Positions 8,656 through 17,921 of a DNA stretch of 64,000 bases are shown here, piece by piece. Origin of the DNA: Sphingomonas sp. 3P27F8 (GTDB taxonomy: Bacteria; Pseudomonadota; Alphaproteobacteria; Sphingomonadales; Sphingomonadaceae); NCBI RefSeq assembly GCF_005502745.1, contig NZ_SCNL01000007.1:164499-228498 (forward strand). The letters run 5' to 3'. Each line of letters starts with the position of its first letter. Position 1 is the first letter of the stretch. The notes under the pieces are model-generated. The model saw nothing but the letters and a program-made list of their open reading frames with translations, made no database searches and had not been told where the DNA came from. The position numbers and the translations under genes are program-made.

Positions 8656-10104
8656 TCAATAATGGTAGGCCCGCTCGCCATGTTCGGCGATGTCGAGGCC
8701 CTCGCGTTCGACATCGGCGGTCGGGCGCATGCCCCAGAGCTTGTCGATCACGAAGAAGAGGACCGCCGCGCCGACGCCGGACCAGACGAGGGTGATGAGA
8801 ACCCCCTGAAGCTGGATCCAGAGCTGGCCGAGCATGTCGTAGCTGCCCGCCACCATCGTGCCCGGCTTGGTCGAATAGTCGGCAATGCCCTGCCCGCCGA
8901 GGCTCGGCGCGACGAGGATGCCCGTCGCCAGCGCGCCGGTGATCCCGCCGATGCAGTGGACGCCGAAAACGTCGAGGCTGTCATCGTAACCGAACTTCGA
9001 CTTCACCGTGGAGACGAAGAAGAAACAGATCGGCGAGACGATGAGGCCCAGTACCACCGAACCCATCGGCCCGGCGAAGCCGGATGCGGGTGTTACCGCG
9101 ACAAGGCCGGCGACCACGCCCGACGCCGCGCCGAGCAGCGAGGGCTTGCCACGCACGATCTGTTCCACCAGCAGCCAGGAGAGGCCGGCGGCGGCGGTAG
9201 CGACGAAGGTATTGATGAATGCGACCGCGGTGACGCCGTTCGCTTCCAGGTTCGACCCGGCATTGAACCCGAACCAGCCCACCCACAGCAGCGAGGCGCC
9301 GATCATGGTCATGGTCAGGGAGTGCGGCGGCATCGCCTCCTTCGGGAAGCCGATCCGCTTGCCGAGCAGGATGCAGAGGACGAGGCCGGTGATGCCGGCG
9401 TTGATGTGCACCACCGTGCCGCCCGCGAAATCGAGCGCGCCCTTCTGGAACAGGTAGCCAGCGTCGAGATTCTGCGCCGTGAGCGCGTTCGCGCCCTTGA
9501 GCGCGGCGGCGGCGATCGCGTCCGGGCCGCCCCAATACCACACCATGTGCGCGATCGGGAAATAGACGAGCGTCACCCACAGCGCGGTGAAGAGCATCAG
9601 CGGCGAAAATCTGACCCGCTCGGCCACTGAGCCAATGAACAGCGCCGGCGTGATGCAGGCGAAGGTCATCTGGAAACAGATATAGGCAAGCTCGGGAACA
9701 TAGACCCCGTTCGAGAAGGTCGCCGCCTGGCTGTTGGCGTCGACGCCCATCAGAAGCGCTTTTGAGAGGCCGCCGAAGAACGCGTTCCCGCCGGTGAACG
9801 CGATCGAATAGCCGTAGGTCACCCAGATCACCGCCACCATGCAGACGATCATCAACACCTGGGTGAGGACGCTCAGCATGTTCTTGGTGCGCACCAGGCC
9901 GCCGTAGAACAGCGCGAGCCCCGGCACCGACATCATCAGGACGAGCAGCGAGGAGACGAGCAGCCAGGCGGTATCGCCCTTGTTCACCGTCGCCGGCGGG
10001 ATCGGGGAGGCCGCGGCCGCGACCGGCTGGGCCCAGGCGGGCGCGGCGGCAACGGCGACCGCCGCGACCAGGCCTAGCCCGAGGAATTTCGTGCTTTGCT
10101 TCAT
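8656..10104 (-). CDS. amtB: Ammonium transporter AmtB
   Basis: Inner-membrane ammonium channel, 482 residues. It has a signal-like N-terminus (MKQSTKFLGLGLVAAVAV ending near AWAQP) and about 11 hydrophobic helices. Family signatures include DTAWLLVSSLLVLMMSVPGL, FYGGLVRTKNM, FAGGTVVHINAGITGLV (pore histidine) and DVFGVHCIGGITGALATGI (second pore histidine). Of two adjacent ATGs the second (10104) sits at the better distance from an AAGGGGG ribosome-binding site. It follows glnK by 11 bases, so the PII protein and the channel it gates are made together from the sigma-54 promoter at 10491-10505. Confidence 0.96.
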   Translation of the reverse strand: MKQSTKFLGLGLVAAVAVAAAPAWAQPVAAAASPIPPATVNKGDTAWLLVSSLLVLMMSVPGLALFYGGLVRTKNMLSVLTQVLMIVCMVAVIWVTYGYSIAFTGGNAFFGGLSKALLMGVDANSQAATFSNGVYVPELAYICFQMTFACITPALFIGSVAERVRFSPLMLFTALWVTLVYFPIAHMVWYWGGPDAIAAAALKGANALTAQNLDAGYLFQKGALDFAGGTVVHINAGITGLVLCILLGKRIGFPKEAMPPHSLTMTMIGASLLWVGWFGFNAGSNLEANGVTAVAFINTFVATAAAGLSWLLVEQIVRGKPSLLGAASGVVAGLVAVTPASGFAGPMGSVVLGLIVSPICFFFVSTVKSKFGYDDSLDVFGVHCIGGITGALATGILVAPSLGGQGIADYSTKPGTMVAGSYDMLGQLWIQLQGVLITLVWSGVGAAVLFFVIDKLWGMRPTADVEREGLDIAEHGERAYHY

Positions 10105-10115
10105 CATATCCCCCT

Positions 10116-10454
10116 TCACAGCGCGGTATCGTCGGTTTCGCCGGTGCGGATACGCACGGCATGGCCGACATCGAGGACGAAGATCTTGCCGTCGCCGATG
10201 GCGCCGGTGTTGGCGGTCGTCTGGATCGTTTCCACGACGCGGTCCGCGATCGACGAGGGACAGACCACCTCGATGCGGATTTTCGGCACCATGTTGGTGC
10301 TGTATTCGGCCCCCCGGTAGATTTCGGTCTGGCCCTTCTGGCGGCCGAACCCTTTGACCTCGGTGACCGTCATGCCGGCAACGCCCAATGTCGTGAGGGC
10401 TTCCCTCACGTCTTCGAGCTTGAACGGCTTGATGATGGCAATAACCAGCTTCAT
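10116..10454 (-). CDS. glnK: Nitrogen regulatory protein PII (GlnK type)
   Basis: A 112-residue PII signal protein. The T-loop tyrosine that is uridylylated is present (Y51 in YRGAEYSTNMVPK), as are the B-loop TGAIGDGKIFV and the C-loop region. Coupling to amtB identifies it as the GlnK type: when nitrogen is plentiful it plugs AmtB. I chose the ATG at 10454 (six bases after AAGGGGG); a GTG immediately before it is less well spaced. Transcription is very likely sigma-54/NtrC dependent. Confidence 0.95.
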   Translation of the reverse strand: MKLVIAIIKPFKLEDVREALTTLGVAGMTVTEVKGFGRQKGQTEIYRGAEYSTNMVPKIRIEVVCPSSIADRVVETIQTTANTGAIGDGKIFVLDVGHAVRIRTGETDDTAL

Positions 10455-10490
10455 CACGCGCCCCCTTCGGATTACCCGCAGGAGCGCTTC

Positions 10491-10505
10491 GCAACTGTCG
10501 TGCCA
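10491..10505 (-). promoter_or_regulatory. Sigma-54 (-24/-12) promoter of glnK-amtB
   Basis: On the minus strand the sequence is TGGCACGACAGTTGC, an exact match to TGGCACG-N4-TTGC with the GG and GC dinucleotides correctly spaced. The predicted transcription start is near 10479, leaving a leader of about 25 bases before the glnK ATG. glnK-amtB is a classic nitrogen-regulated sigma-54 target. Confidence 0.93.
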
Positions 10506-10600
10506 GATGGCGAAACGATGATGCTTCAGGCTTTGTTAGGGTTTGTCACGCCCAGACCGCGCGACAAGTTTTTGTGCAGTCGCGAAACGCTGCCCAAGAA

Positions 10601-10800
10601 TCAGGCAGCACCCACCACGCGGCGCGCGATATCGAGATCCTCGGCATCGACCATCACGCGCACCGGATCAGCAACCAGCTTCCGTCCGCGATGCTCGCGC
10701 CCTGATCGAAGGCCATGGCCGGAATGCCCTCGCTCTCCAGGCGGCCGACGAGGATATTGGCGAGGTTCCGGTCGTAACGGCCAAGTTCGACGAGGCTCAC
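10601..10800 (-). pseudogene. DUF2007 (putative signal-transducing) gene with a frameshift
   Basis: It begins at a GTG that overlaps the stop of the PPOX-fold gene by four bases (GTGA). The protein reads SLVELGRYDRNLANILVG, then RLESEGIPAMAFDQGASI, a good DUF2007 start. After SWLLI the frame gives RCA and a stop at 10654. One added base there restores VRVMVDAEDLDIARRVVG, the normal family C-terminus, ending at 10601. So a single-base deletion (or a sequencing error) breaks the gene. Without repair only 48 residues would be made. DUF2007 proteins are small and of unknown role. Confidence 0.75.
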
Positions 10801-11357
10801 GCCTTCACCCGCGGGATCTCGGATTGCACGCGCACGGGCAGCCCGTCGATACTGCGCGTGCGCCCGGCGATCTTGGCGAGCCGCGGGCCCTGCTCCTGTT
10901 GCGCATGATATTTGACCAGGGTCTGCCGCTCCGCCGCGAGCGTCATGCGCGGCACACCCCAGCCGCACGATGTCTGCACGCTGTCCACCGCGATGACGAA
11001 CACCTGCCGCTGTCCCGGCAGCGGCGGAAAATGGGCGGCAAGCGCGGCATAGCCTTCATCCCCGGCGACGACGAACCGGCCGCGCCCGTAGATGCGCAGG
11101 ATCAACGCCGGATTGTCGAAGGCGCAGAACATGATGGTGATGCGTCCGTCGGCGGCCAGATGCGCCTGGGTTTCGTTTCCCGATCCGCCCAGATCGAGAT
11201 AGGCCACCGTGCCCGGATCGAGCACGCGGAACGTATCCATCCCCTTGGGGCTCAGGTTGATCCGCGCGCCGTCCGCCGCCGTCGCGACGAAGAAGACCGG
11301 CTGTCTGCCGATGAATGCGCGATGCTCGTCATCGAGCGCGGGAAAGAAATCGGACAT
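10797..11357 (-). CDS. Pyridoxamine 5'-phosphate oxidase family protein
   Basis: A 186-residue protein with the flavin-binding split-barrel fold. It shows FIGRQPVFFVATAADGARIN, then VAYLDLGGSGNETQAHLAA and RITIMFCAFDNPALILRIYG, typical of the PPOX-like family also described for general stress proteins. The start at 11357 (MSDFFPALDDEH) follows GGAGAGG closely; an upstream in-frame ATG is poorer. It is the first gene of a two-gene unit with the broken DUF2007 gene. It binds FMN or another flavin or deazaflavin by family analogy; no substrate can be read from the sequence. Confidence 0.82.
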   Translation of the reverse strand: MSDFFPALDDEHRAFIGRQPVFFVATAADGARINLSPKGMDTFRVLDPGTVAYLDLGGSGNETQAHLAADGRITIMFCAFDNPALILRIYGRGRFVVAGDEGYAALAAHFPPLPGQRQVFVIAVDSVQTSCGWGVPRMTLAAERQTLVKYHAQQEQGPRLAKIAGRTRSIDGLPVRVQSEIPRVKA

Positions 11358-11446
11358 CCAGCCTCTCCTCATGAGCGCGCAAGCGCGCGCAACGCGCTAT
11401 GGCACCGGGGCGCCGGTTGCCGCTCGGCTGGCCTCGCGTGCCGCCC

Positions 11447-12871
11447 TCAGGCCGCCGTCCCGCCGACCGTCAGCCCCGAAACCAGCAACGTCGGCTGACC
11501 GACGCCGGCGGGCACGCTCTGCCCGCCCTTGCCGCACATGCCGATGCCCTCGTCGAGCGCGAAATCATTGCCGACGCCGAGCACCTTGGTCAGCACGGTC
11601 GGGCCGTCCCCTATCAGCGTCGCGCCCTTGATCGGCGCGCCGAGCCTGCCGTCCTCGATCTTGTAGGCCTCGGTGCACGAAAAGACGAACTTGCCCGAAA
11701 CGATATCCACCTGCCCGCCGCCGAAGGATTTGGCGAAGATGCCGTTCTTCACTCGGCCGAGCAGCTCGGCGGGATCGTCGCTGCCACCCTTCATGAAGGT
11801 GTTGGTCATGCGCGGCATGGGTGCATGGGCGAAGCTTTCGCGCCGCCCGTTCCCGGTGGGGGCCACGCCCATCAGCCGCGCGTTGAGGCGATCCTGCATA
11901 TAGCCCTTGAGGATGCCGTCCTCGATCAACACCGTTTCGCCGGTCGGCGTCCCCTCGTCGTCGATCGACAGGCTACCGCGCCGATCCTGGATCGAGCCAT
12001 CGTCCACCACGGTCACGCCGCGCGCGGCGACCTGCTCGCCGATCCGGCCGGAGAAGGCGGACGTGCCCTTGCGATTGAAATCGCCCTCCAGCCCATGGCC
12101 GATCGCCTCGTGCAGCAACACGCCGGGCCAGCCTGGCCCCAGCAGGACGGTGAATTCACCCGCCGGCGCATCTACCGACTCGAGGTTCACCAATGCCTGT
12201 GCCAGCGCCTCGTCGATCGCGCGGTTCCACGTTTTCTCGTCGAAGAGCGAATCGTAGAGATACCGCCCACCGATTCCGAACGTTCCGGTCTCGCGCCGGC
12301 CGTTGTGTTCGACGACGATCTGGACGTTGAGACGCACCAGCGGGCGGACATCGGTGGCGACGAAGCCATCCGGCCGCACGATCTCCACGACGCTCCACGT
12401 GCCGGACAGCCCGACCGACACCTGCGCGACGCGCGGATCGCGCGCGCGCGCGGCGGCGTCGATCGCCTGACACAGATTCACCTTGTCGGCGAACGGGACG
12501 AGATCGAGCGGATCGGCGTCGGTATAGAGGTGGCGGTTGGTGCCCTGCGGGGGCGGGGCCTTCGCGCCTTTCGCGGGATCGATCAACGCCATCGTTTCGG
12601 CGGCGCGCCTGATCGCCGAGTCGGACAGTTCGTTGGCGTGGGCGAACGCCGTCATCTCGCCTGAAACGGCGCGCAGGCCGAAACCGGAATGCGTGTCGTA
12701 ACTCGCCGTCTTCAGCCGCCCGTCATCGAAGCCGAAGGCCTCCGATTTGCGATATTGCAGATACAGCTCGCCATCGTCGGCGGCGGCCAGCGCATTGGCG
12801 GTGAGTCGCTTCGCGGCCTCGGGGTCGAGTGTGTCGCGGTAGATGAACGAGCGTGGATCGGTTGCGGTCAT
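11447..12871 (-). CDS. tldD: Metalloprotease TldD
   Basis: TldD works with TldE (PmbA) as a cytoplasmic zinc protease that degrades unfolded peptides and matures some modified peptides. The protein is 474 residues, normal for the family. The zinc-binding HExxxH reads HEAIGHGLEGD at about 254-264. Other family blocks are FGLRAVSGEMTAFAHANELS and SIDDEGTPTGETVLIEDGIL, and the C-terminal half ends in VSGLTVGGTA. tldE/pmbA is not in this window. The zinc-finger gene lies 46 bases upstream on the same strand. Confidence 0.95.
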   Translation of the reverse strand: MTATDPRSFIYRDTLDPEAAKRLTANALAAADDGELYLQYRKSEAFGFDDGRLKTASYDTHSGFGLRAVSGEMTAFAHANELSDSAIRRAAETMALIDPAKGAKAPPPQGTNRHLYTDADPLDLVPFADKVNLCQAIDAAARARDPRVAQVSVGLSGTWSVVEIVRPDGFVATDVRPLVRLNVQIVVEHNGRRETGTFGIGGRYLYDSLFDEKTWNRAIDEALAQALVNLESVDAPAGEFTVLLGPGWPGVLLHEAIGHGLEGDFNRKGTSAFSGRIGEQVAARGVTVVDDGSIQDRRGSLSIDDEGTPTGETVLIEDGILKGYMQDRLNARLMGVAPTGNGRRESFAHAPMPRMTNTFMKGGSDDPAELLGRVKNGIFAKSFGGGQVDIVSGKFVFSCTEAYKIEDGRLGAPIKGATLIGDGPTVLTKVLGVGNDFALDEGIGMCGKGGQSVPAGVGQPTLLVSGLTVGGTAA

Positions 12872-12917
12872 TACCGATAGATAGGCGCGAAACGCGCCAC
12901 GGCAAAGCCGCCGCGGT

Positions 12918-13148
12918 TCACCGCCCCGCCGCGTCGCCGTGATCGGGGAGGGTGGACTGGTCCGCGCCGTCCGCCGGGCCGCCGATCAGCACGAAGCGGC
13001 GGTCGCAATAGCCGCAGTCGGTATAGCCCGTATCGTCGATCTCCAGCCACACGCGCGGATGGCCGAGCGCGGCTGGAATGCCGTCATGCGCGCCATCACA
13101 GGCGACGCGGCGGTGGGAGACGCGGGTGACTTCGGGTGGCGGCAACAT
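12918..13148 (-). CDS. Small zinc-finger (zf-CHCC) protein
   Basis: A 76-residue protein with a C-x-H-x-C-x-x-C zinc site: VACDG near residue 15-20, HPRVWLEI and YTDCGYCDRRFVL. This matches the short alphaproteobacterial relatives of the NDUFS6/complex I zinc-finger family. The C-terminal tail is acidic and disordered. I chose the ATG giving MLPPPEVTRVSHRR; another ATG lies six codons upstream. Its role here is unknown, although relatives are linked to respiratory complex I. Confidence 0.8.
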   Translation of the reverse strand: MLPPPEVTRVSHRRVACDGAHDGIPAALGHPRVWLEIDDTGYTDCGYCDRRFVLIGGPADGADQSTLPDHGDAAGR

Positions 13149-13218
13149 GGTTCGCGCGATTAGCAAGGCGCGCGCGCCCTAGCAATCATTTGCGGTCAGC
13201 CGTAAACGCAGACGCATC

Positions 13219-14142
13219 ATGACAGAAGCCGCCATCGCCATCCGGAATTTCTGCAAGACCTATGAGGGCGGCAAGCGCGCGCTCGACGATGTGACGTTCG
13301 ATGTTCCCGCCGGCGAAATCTTCGGCCTGCTCGGCCCGAACGGCGCGGGCAAATCCACGCTCATCAATATCCTCGCCGGGCTGGTGCGCAAGACGAGCGG
13401 CACCGCCGCAATCTGGGGCTTCGATATCGATCAGCATCCGCGCAATGCCAAGGCGTCGATCGGGATCGTCAATCAGGAGATCCTGTTCGATCCCTTCTTC
13501 ACCCCGCTGGAGACGCTGGAAATACAGGCCGGGCTGTACGGCCTCCCCAAGGCGCAGCGGCATTCGATGGATCTGCTGCGCGCGGTGCATCTGGAAGACA
13601 AGGCCAACGCCTATGCCCGCACGCTTTCAGGGGGCATGAAGCGGCGGTTGATGGTGGCGAAGGCGATGGTGCATTCGCCGCCGGTGTTGGTGCTCGATGA
13701 GCCGACCGCCGGCGTCGACATCGAACTGCGCCAGCAATTGTGGAGTTACGTCCGCCATCTTAACGATCAGGGCGTCACCGTGGTACTGACCACGCATTAT
13801 CTCGAGGAAGCGGAGGAGCTCTGCGACCGGATCGCGATCATCAACCACGGCAGGCTCATCGCCAACGAGCCGACGCGCGAACTGGTCGGCAAGGCGCAGG
13901 AGAAGATCGTCGCGGTCACTGTCGACCGCGATCTCACCGAAGCGCCGCAATCCTCCAGCTTCGGCAAGATCGTGCTCAAGGGCGCCCGGACGCTCGAAAT
14001 CACCTATCAGAAGGACAAGGTGAATGCCGGGCAGGTGCTCGCGGCGGTGCAGGGCGCCGGGCTGGGGATCGTCGACGTTTCGACCAAGGAAGCCGATCTG
14101 GAGGATGTGTTCCTCAACCTGACACGCGCGGCCAACGCCTGA
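13219..14142 (+). CDS. ABC transporter ATP-binding protein (CcmA/YadG type)
   Basis: A 307-residue ATPase subunit. It has Walker A GPNGAGKST at about 39-47, a Q-loop (VNQEILFDPFFTP), signature LSGGMKRRLMVAKAM and Walker B VLVLDEPTAGVD, followed by H-loop LTTHYLEEAEELC. The C-terminal third has the accessory domain of drug or polysaccharide exporters (ending in DLEDVFLNLTR). No permease gene is beside it: the neighbours are the zinc-finger gene and DUF4169, both on the other strand. The partner must be encoded elsewhere, so the substrate cannot be inferred. Confidence 0.9.
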   Translation: MTEAAIAIRNFCKTYEGGKRALDDVTFDVPAGEIFGLLGPNGAGKSTLINILAGLVRKTSGTAAIWGFDIDQHPRNAKASIGIVNQEILFDPFFTPLETLEIQAGLYGLPKAQRHSMDLLRAVHLEDKANAYARTLSGGMKRRLMVAKAMVHSPPVLVLDEPTAGVDIELRQQLWSYVRHLNDQGVTVVLTTHYLEEAEELCDRIAIINHGRLIANEPTRELVGKAQEKIVAVTVDRDLTEAPQSSSFGKIVLKGARTLEITYQKDKVNAGQVLAAVQGAGLGIVDVSTKEADLEDVFLNLTRAANA

Positions 14143-14152
14143 TCAGCGCGGG

Positions 14153-14329
14153 CTAATCCTCGCGCCTGGCCCCGTCGAGTGCGCGGTCGACGCGTTCGCG
14201 CTCGATTCGGCTCGCCGCTTTCTCCGCTTTCGTCCGGCCGAACGCATTGCGATTCGCGGCGGCGATCGCCTCTCCGGCCGCGCGCCGTCTCGCCTTGCGC
14301 GCCAGCCGGAGGTTGACGACTTCGCCCAT
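14153..14329 (-). CDS. DUF4169 family small basic protein
   Basis: A 58-residue highly charged protein (MGEVVNLRLARKARRRAAG, then a helical ARG/LYS/GLU-rich tail) typical of the alphaproteobacterial DUF4169 family. Its ATG shares one base with the nusB stop codon (TGATG), so it is translationally coupled to nusB. No function is known. Confidence 0.82.
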   Translation of the reverse strand: MGEVVNLRLARKARRRAAGEAIAAANRNAFGRTKAEKAASRIERERVDRALDGARRED

Positions 14330-14781
14330 CAGGCCCGCACGTCCTTCGCGATCGCATCCAGCAGACCGTTGACGAAGCCGGCCTCGCGCCGGTCGTAGAA
14401 GGCGTGCGCGACATCGACATACTCGCTGATCGCCGTGCCGACCGCGACATCCTTGCGCGCCAGCAGCTCGTATGTGCCGCACCGCAGGATCGCCTTCATC
14501 GGCTTGTCGAGCCGCGCGAGCGTCCAACCCTGCAGCTTCGGCTCGATCAGCAGGTCGATCTCTCCGGCGCGCGCGGTGGCGCCCTGCACGATATCGTCGA
14601 AGAACTGCTCGTCCGCCTCGGCATATTCGACGCCTTCGATCGTCGCGCCCAGCCGGTGCTGGTGGAATTCGTGAAGCAGCGTGGGGACGGGCGTCTTTTC
14701 CATCTCGTGCTGGTAAAGCGCCTGGACGGCGGCGAGGCGCGCGGCGGCGCGGGCCTTTGATCGTGCTGCGGTACGGGACAT
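14329..14781 (-). CDS. nusB: Transcription antitermination factor NusB
   Basis: A 150-residue all-helical protein that binds boxA RNA with NusE (S10) during rRNA antitermination. Motifs include AARLAAVQALYQHEM, then FFDDIVQGATAR and the signature AILRCGTYELLARKDV followed by AISEYVDVAHAF and FVNGLLDAIAKD. It is downstream of hisD by 34 bases and overlaps DUF4169 by one base, forming a hisG-hisD-nusB-DUF4169 unit. Confidence 0.96.
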   Translation of the reverse strand: MSRTAARSKARAAARLAAVQALYQHEMEKTPVPTLLHEFHQHRLGATIEGVEYAEADEQFFDDIVQGATARAGEIDLLIEPKLQGWTLARLDKPMKAILRCGTYELLARKDVAVGTAISEYVDVAHAFYDRREAGFVNGLLDAIAKDVRA

Positions 14782-14815
14782 GGGGCAGAGCCTTTAGGCG
14801 TGAGACGCGCCCGCG

Positions 14816-16108
14816 TCACCCCTTGGCGAGTCGCAGGGCCACCGAGGCGGCGTGTGCGGGCAGCCCCTCCGCATGAGCAAGCGCCACCGTCGCCGGGCCG
14901 AGCTGCTCCAGCGCGGCGGCGTCCAGCTCCAGAAAGCTCGTCCGCTTCATGAAATCGGTGACGCCGAGCCCGCTGGCGAAGCGCGCGCGGCGCCCGGTGG
15001 GGAGGACGTGATTCGGCCCGGCGACGTAATCGCCGATCGCTTCCGGCGTATGGCGCCCGAGGAAGGCGGAGCCGGCGTGGCGCAGCCGGTCGAACAGCGC
15101 GCGCGGATCGTCGGTGGCGATCTCGACATGCTCGGGCGCGAGCGCATCGGTGAGCGCGCAGGCATCGGCAAGCGCAGGCACCAGGATGATCGCGCCGTTC
15201 GCCTCCCAGGCGATGCGCGCGGTCTGCCCGGTCGCCAGCGTCGCGAGCTGCCGCTCCACCGCGTCCGCGACGCGATCGGCGAACGCGGCATCGTCGGTGA
15301 ACAGGATGGACTGCGTGGTCACGTCATGCTCGGCCTGGCTGAGCAGATCGGCGGCGATCCATTCGGGATCGTTCGCGCCATCGCCGATCACGACGATCTC
15401 GCTCGGCCCCGCCACCATATCGATGCCGACGACGCCGAAGACCTGCCGCTTGGCCTCCGCGACCCAGGCGTTGCCGGGGCCGGTGACGACATCGACGCGC
15501 GCGATCCGTTCCGTGCCCCAGGCGAGCGCGGCGATCGCCTGCGCGCCGCCGATTCGCCACACTTCGTCCGCGCCCGCCAGATGCGCGGCGGCGAGCACGA
15601 GCGGATTGACCACGCCATCGGGTGTCGGCGTCACCACCACCAGCCGCTCGACCCCTGCCACCTTCGCGGGGATCGCGTTCATCAGCAGCGTGGAAGGGTA
15701 GGCCGCCCGCCCGCCGGGGACATAGACCCCCGCCGCATCCACCGCCCGCCACCGCGCGCCGAGCCGCACGCCTGCTTCGTCGGTGAAGGCGAGATCGCCG
15801 GGCCGCTGCTTTTCATGATAGGCCCGGATCCGCGACGCCGCGAGCTCGAGCGCGTCGCGCAGCTCCGGCGTGAGCGCCGCGAACGCCGCCGCGCATTCGC
15901 TCGCGGATATGCTCCATCCGGTCGCGTCGAGATCGTGCCGGTCGAACTTCCGGGTGAAGTCGCGCAGCGCCGCATCGCCCCCGTCACGCACCGCCTTAAG
16001 GATCGCGGCAACGTCGCGCGCCACATCGGCGTCCGCCTCGCGCCGTGCATCGACGAGCGCCGCGAAATCCGCCGCGAATGACGGCGCCGAAGCGTCGAGC
16101 CGGATCAC
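14816..16108 (-). CDS. hisD: Histidinol dehydrogenase
   Basis: Catalyses the last two steps of histidine synthesis, histidinol to histidine with NAD, in the cytoplasm. The protein is 430 residues. Motifs include [38 protein letters not shown] and [15 protein letters not shown], then [15 protein letters not shown] (zinc-ligand region) and the late [18 protein letters not shown]. It starts with GTG at 16108, overlapping the hisG stop by four bases (GTGA). Confidence 0.96.
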   Translation of the reverse strand: MIRLDASAPSFAADFAALVDARREADADVARDVAAILKAVRDGGDAALRDFTRKFDRHDLDATGWSISASECAAAFAALTPELRDALELAASRIRAYHEKQRPGDLAFTDEAGVRLGARWRAVDAAGVYVPGGRAAYPSTLLMNAIPAKVAGVERLVVVTPTPDGVVNPLVLAAAHLAGADEVWRIGGAQAIAALAWGTERIARVDVVTGPGNAWVAEAKRQVFGVVGIDMVAGPSEIVVIGDGANDPEWIAADLLSQAEHDVTTQSILFTDDAAFADRVADAVERQLATLATGQTARIAWEANGAIILVPALADACALTDALAPEHVEIATDDPRALFDRLRHAGSAFLGRHTPEAIGDYVAGPNHVLPTGRRARFASGLGVTDFMKRTSFLELDAAALEQLGPATVALAHAEGLPAHAASVALRLAKG

Positions 16109-16755
16109 GCTTCCACCGCGCGGCGGAAGGCCTCGACCAGCGGGACCACGCCGGCGCGCGTCTTCATCGCGGCGCGGTTGACGATCAGGCGTGAGGAAAC
16201 CTGCATGATCTCCTCGACCTCGACGAGCCCGTTTTCCTTGAGCGTGCGGCCCGATGAGACGAGATCGACGATGCGCGGCGCAAGGCCCAGCGTCGGCGCC
16301 AGCTCCATCGCGCCGTTGAGCTTGATGCACTCGGCCTGCACGCCGCGCCGCGCGAAATGCTCGGCCGTCACATGCGGGTATTTGGTCGCGACGCGCACAT
16401 GGCTCCAGCCGCGCGGGTCGTCGCGCTTCGCCAGTTCGGCCGGCTCGGCGACCGACAGCCTGCAATGGCCGATGGCGAGATCGACCGGGGCATAAAGCTC
16501 GGAATAGGCGAATTCCGCCAGCACGTCCGATCCGACGATGCCAAGCTGGGCCGCGCCGTGCGCAACGAAGGTGGCGACGTCGAATGCGCGGACGCGGATC
16601 AGCTCGATCGTCGGGGTTTCGGTGCGGAAGCGCAGCGCCCGGCTGTCCTCGTCGGCGAACGCGGATTCGGGCACGATACCGGCGCGCGCGAGCAGCGGCA
16701 GCGCCTCGCTCAGGATGCGGCCCTTGGGGACGGCGATGACGATCGGTTCGCTCAC
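16105..16755 (-). CDS. hisG: ATP phosphoribosyltransferase, short form
   Basis: First enzyme of histidine synthesis, joining ATP and PRPP. At 216 residues it is the short HisG form, which lacks the C-terminal regulatory domain and needs HisZ. It begins [18 protein letters not shown] from a GTG start at 16755, and has [20 protein letters not shown] and [14 protein letters not shown]. The PRPP-binding region reads [16 protein letters not shown]. hisZ is not in the window. It heads the hisG-hisD-nusB unit and is divergent from the DUF2332 gene. Confidence 0.95.
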   Translation of the reverse strand: MSEPIVIAVPKGRILSEALPLLARAGIVPESAFADEDSRALRFRTETPTIELIRVRAFDVATFVAHGAAQLGIVGSDVLAEFAYSELYAPVDLAIGHCRLSVAEPAELAKRDDPRGWSHVRVATKYPHVTAEHFARRGVQAECIKLNGAMELAPTLGLAPRIVDLVSSGRTLKENGLVEVEEIMQVSSRLIVNRAAMKTRAGVVPLVEAFRRAVEA

Positions 16756-16815
16756 GGGCGCGGCCTTTACGCGGGGGGCGCTGGCGGCGCAATACAAGCG
16801 CAGGAGGGCGGCCCG

Positions 16816-17919
16816 ATGGCGACCGAGATGGAAGTGCGCGAGGCGTTTCGCATTCAGGAGTTCTATTGCCGGCAGATGGATGCGCCGATGTATGCGCGAT
16901 TGTGCGCGGCGATCGCTCAGGGGCTGACGCGGGAAAGCCGCACCGGCGCGCGCGTGCTGGATTGGCCGGGGGAGCCGACGCGGGACGCGCTGCCGCTGCG
17001 CCTGTGCGGCGGGCTGCATGCATTGGTGCGGGAGCGGAAGGACGCGCGGCTGGCGGCGATCTTCTCCGGCGAGATTGCCGAGCCGGTGTCGATCGCGGCG
17101 GCGCTCAATGCTGCGCTGGTCGCGCACGACGATGCGCTGCTGCCGTGGCTCGACGGGCCGCCGCAGACCAACGAGCCGGGGCGGTCCGGCGCGCTGATGC
17201 TGGGCCTCATGGAGATCGCCCGGCGGCACGCGCCCGCGATCGAGCTGCTCGAGATCGGATCGAGCGCGGGGCTGAACCTGCTGATCGATCGCTACGCCTT
17301 CGATCTCGGCGGGGTGGCGATGGGGCCGGCCGATTCGCCTGTTACGATCCGCCCGGAATGGCGCGGCGAGGCGCCCGCGCCGGTGCGGGTGGAGTTCGTC
17401 TCGGTGCGCGGCTGCGACGTGCAGCCGCTGGATGCGACCGATCCGGCGGTGGCGGCGCGGCTGCTCGCTTATGTCTGGCCCGAGACGCCGGCGCGGGCGG
17501 AGCGGCTCGGCCATGCGATTGCGATGCAGCGCGCGCGCGGCGTCGATCTGGCGCATGCCGATGCCGCCGACTGGCTGGAGGCCCGGCTGGCGGAGCCGCA
17601 GGCGGCGGGCGTGACCCGCGTGCTGATGCACTCTGTGGTGTGGCAGTATCTGCCGGAGGAGGTGGCGAATCGCATCCGCGCCGCGATGGCGGCGGCGGGC
17701 GCACGGGCGACGGCGGCGCGCCCGCTCGGCTGGGTAATGATGGAGCCGAATCGCGCTTTCGCGCATCAGGTCGTTCGCGTGCGGAGCTGGCCGGGGCATG
17801 ATGAATGGACGGTGCTCGCGACTGCGCACGCCCATGGCACATGGATCGGGAACGGCATTTTCGACGAGGATCGCCGGACGTTCGATCTTCCCGATTCGGC
17901 AAAGGTGGAGCCGGGCTGA
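16816..17919 (+). CDS. DUF2332 family protein
   Basis: A 367-residue protein of the DUF2332 family, function unknown. It starts at an ATG eight bases after a perfect AGGAGG. Recognisable blocks are [20 protein letters not shown], then [20 protein letters not shown] and [19 protein letters not shown], and the C-terminal [13 protein letters not shown]. The [11 protein letters not shown] segment looks like the glycine loop of a SAM-dependent methyltransferase fold, but that is inference. No operon partner is clear. Confidence 0.82.
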   Translation: MATEMEVREAFRIQEFYCRQMDAPMYARLCAAIAQGLTRESRTGARVLDWPGEPTRDALPLRLCGGLHALVRERKDARLAAIFSGEIAEPVSIAAALNAALVAHDDALLPWLDGPPQTNEPGRSGALMLGLMEIARRHAPAIELLEIGSSAGLNLLIDRYAFDLGGVAMGPADSPVTIRPEWRGEAPAPVRVEFVSVRGCDVQPLDATDPAVAARLLAYVWPETPARAERLGHAIAMQRARGVDLAHADAADWLEARLAEPQAAGVTRVLMHSVVWQYLPEEVANRIRAAMAAAGARATAARPLGWVMMEPNRAFAHQVVRVRSWPGHDEWTVLATAHAHGTWIGNGIFDEDRRTFDLPDSAKVEPG

Positions 17920-17921
17920 GC

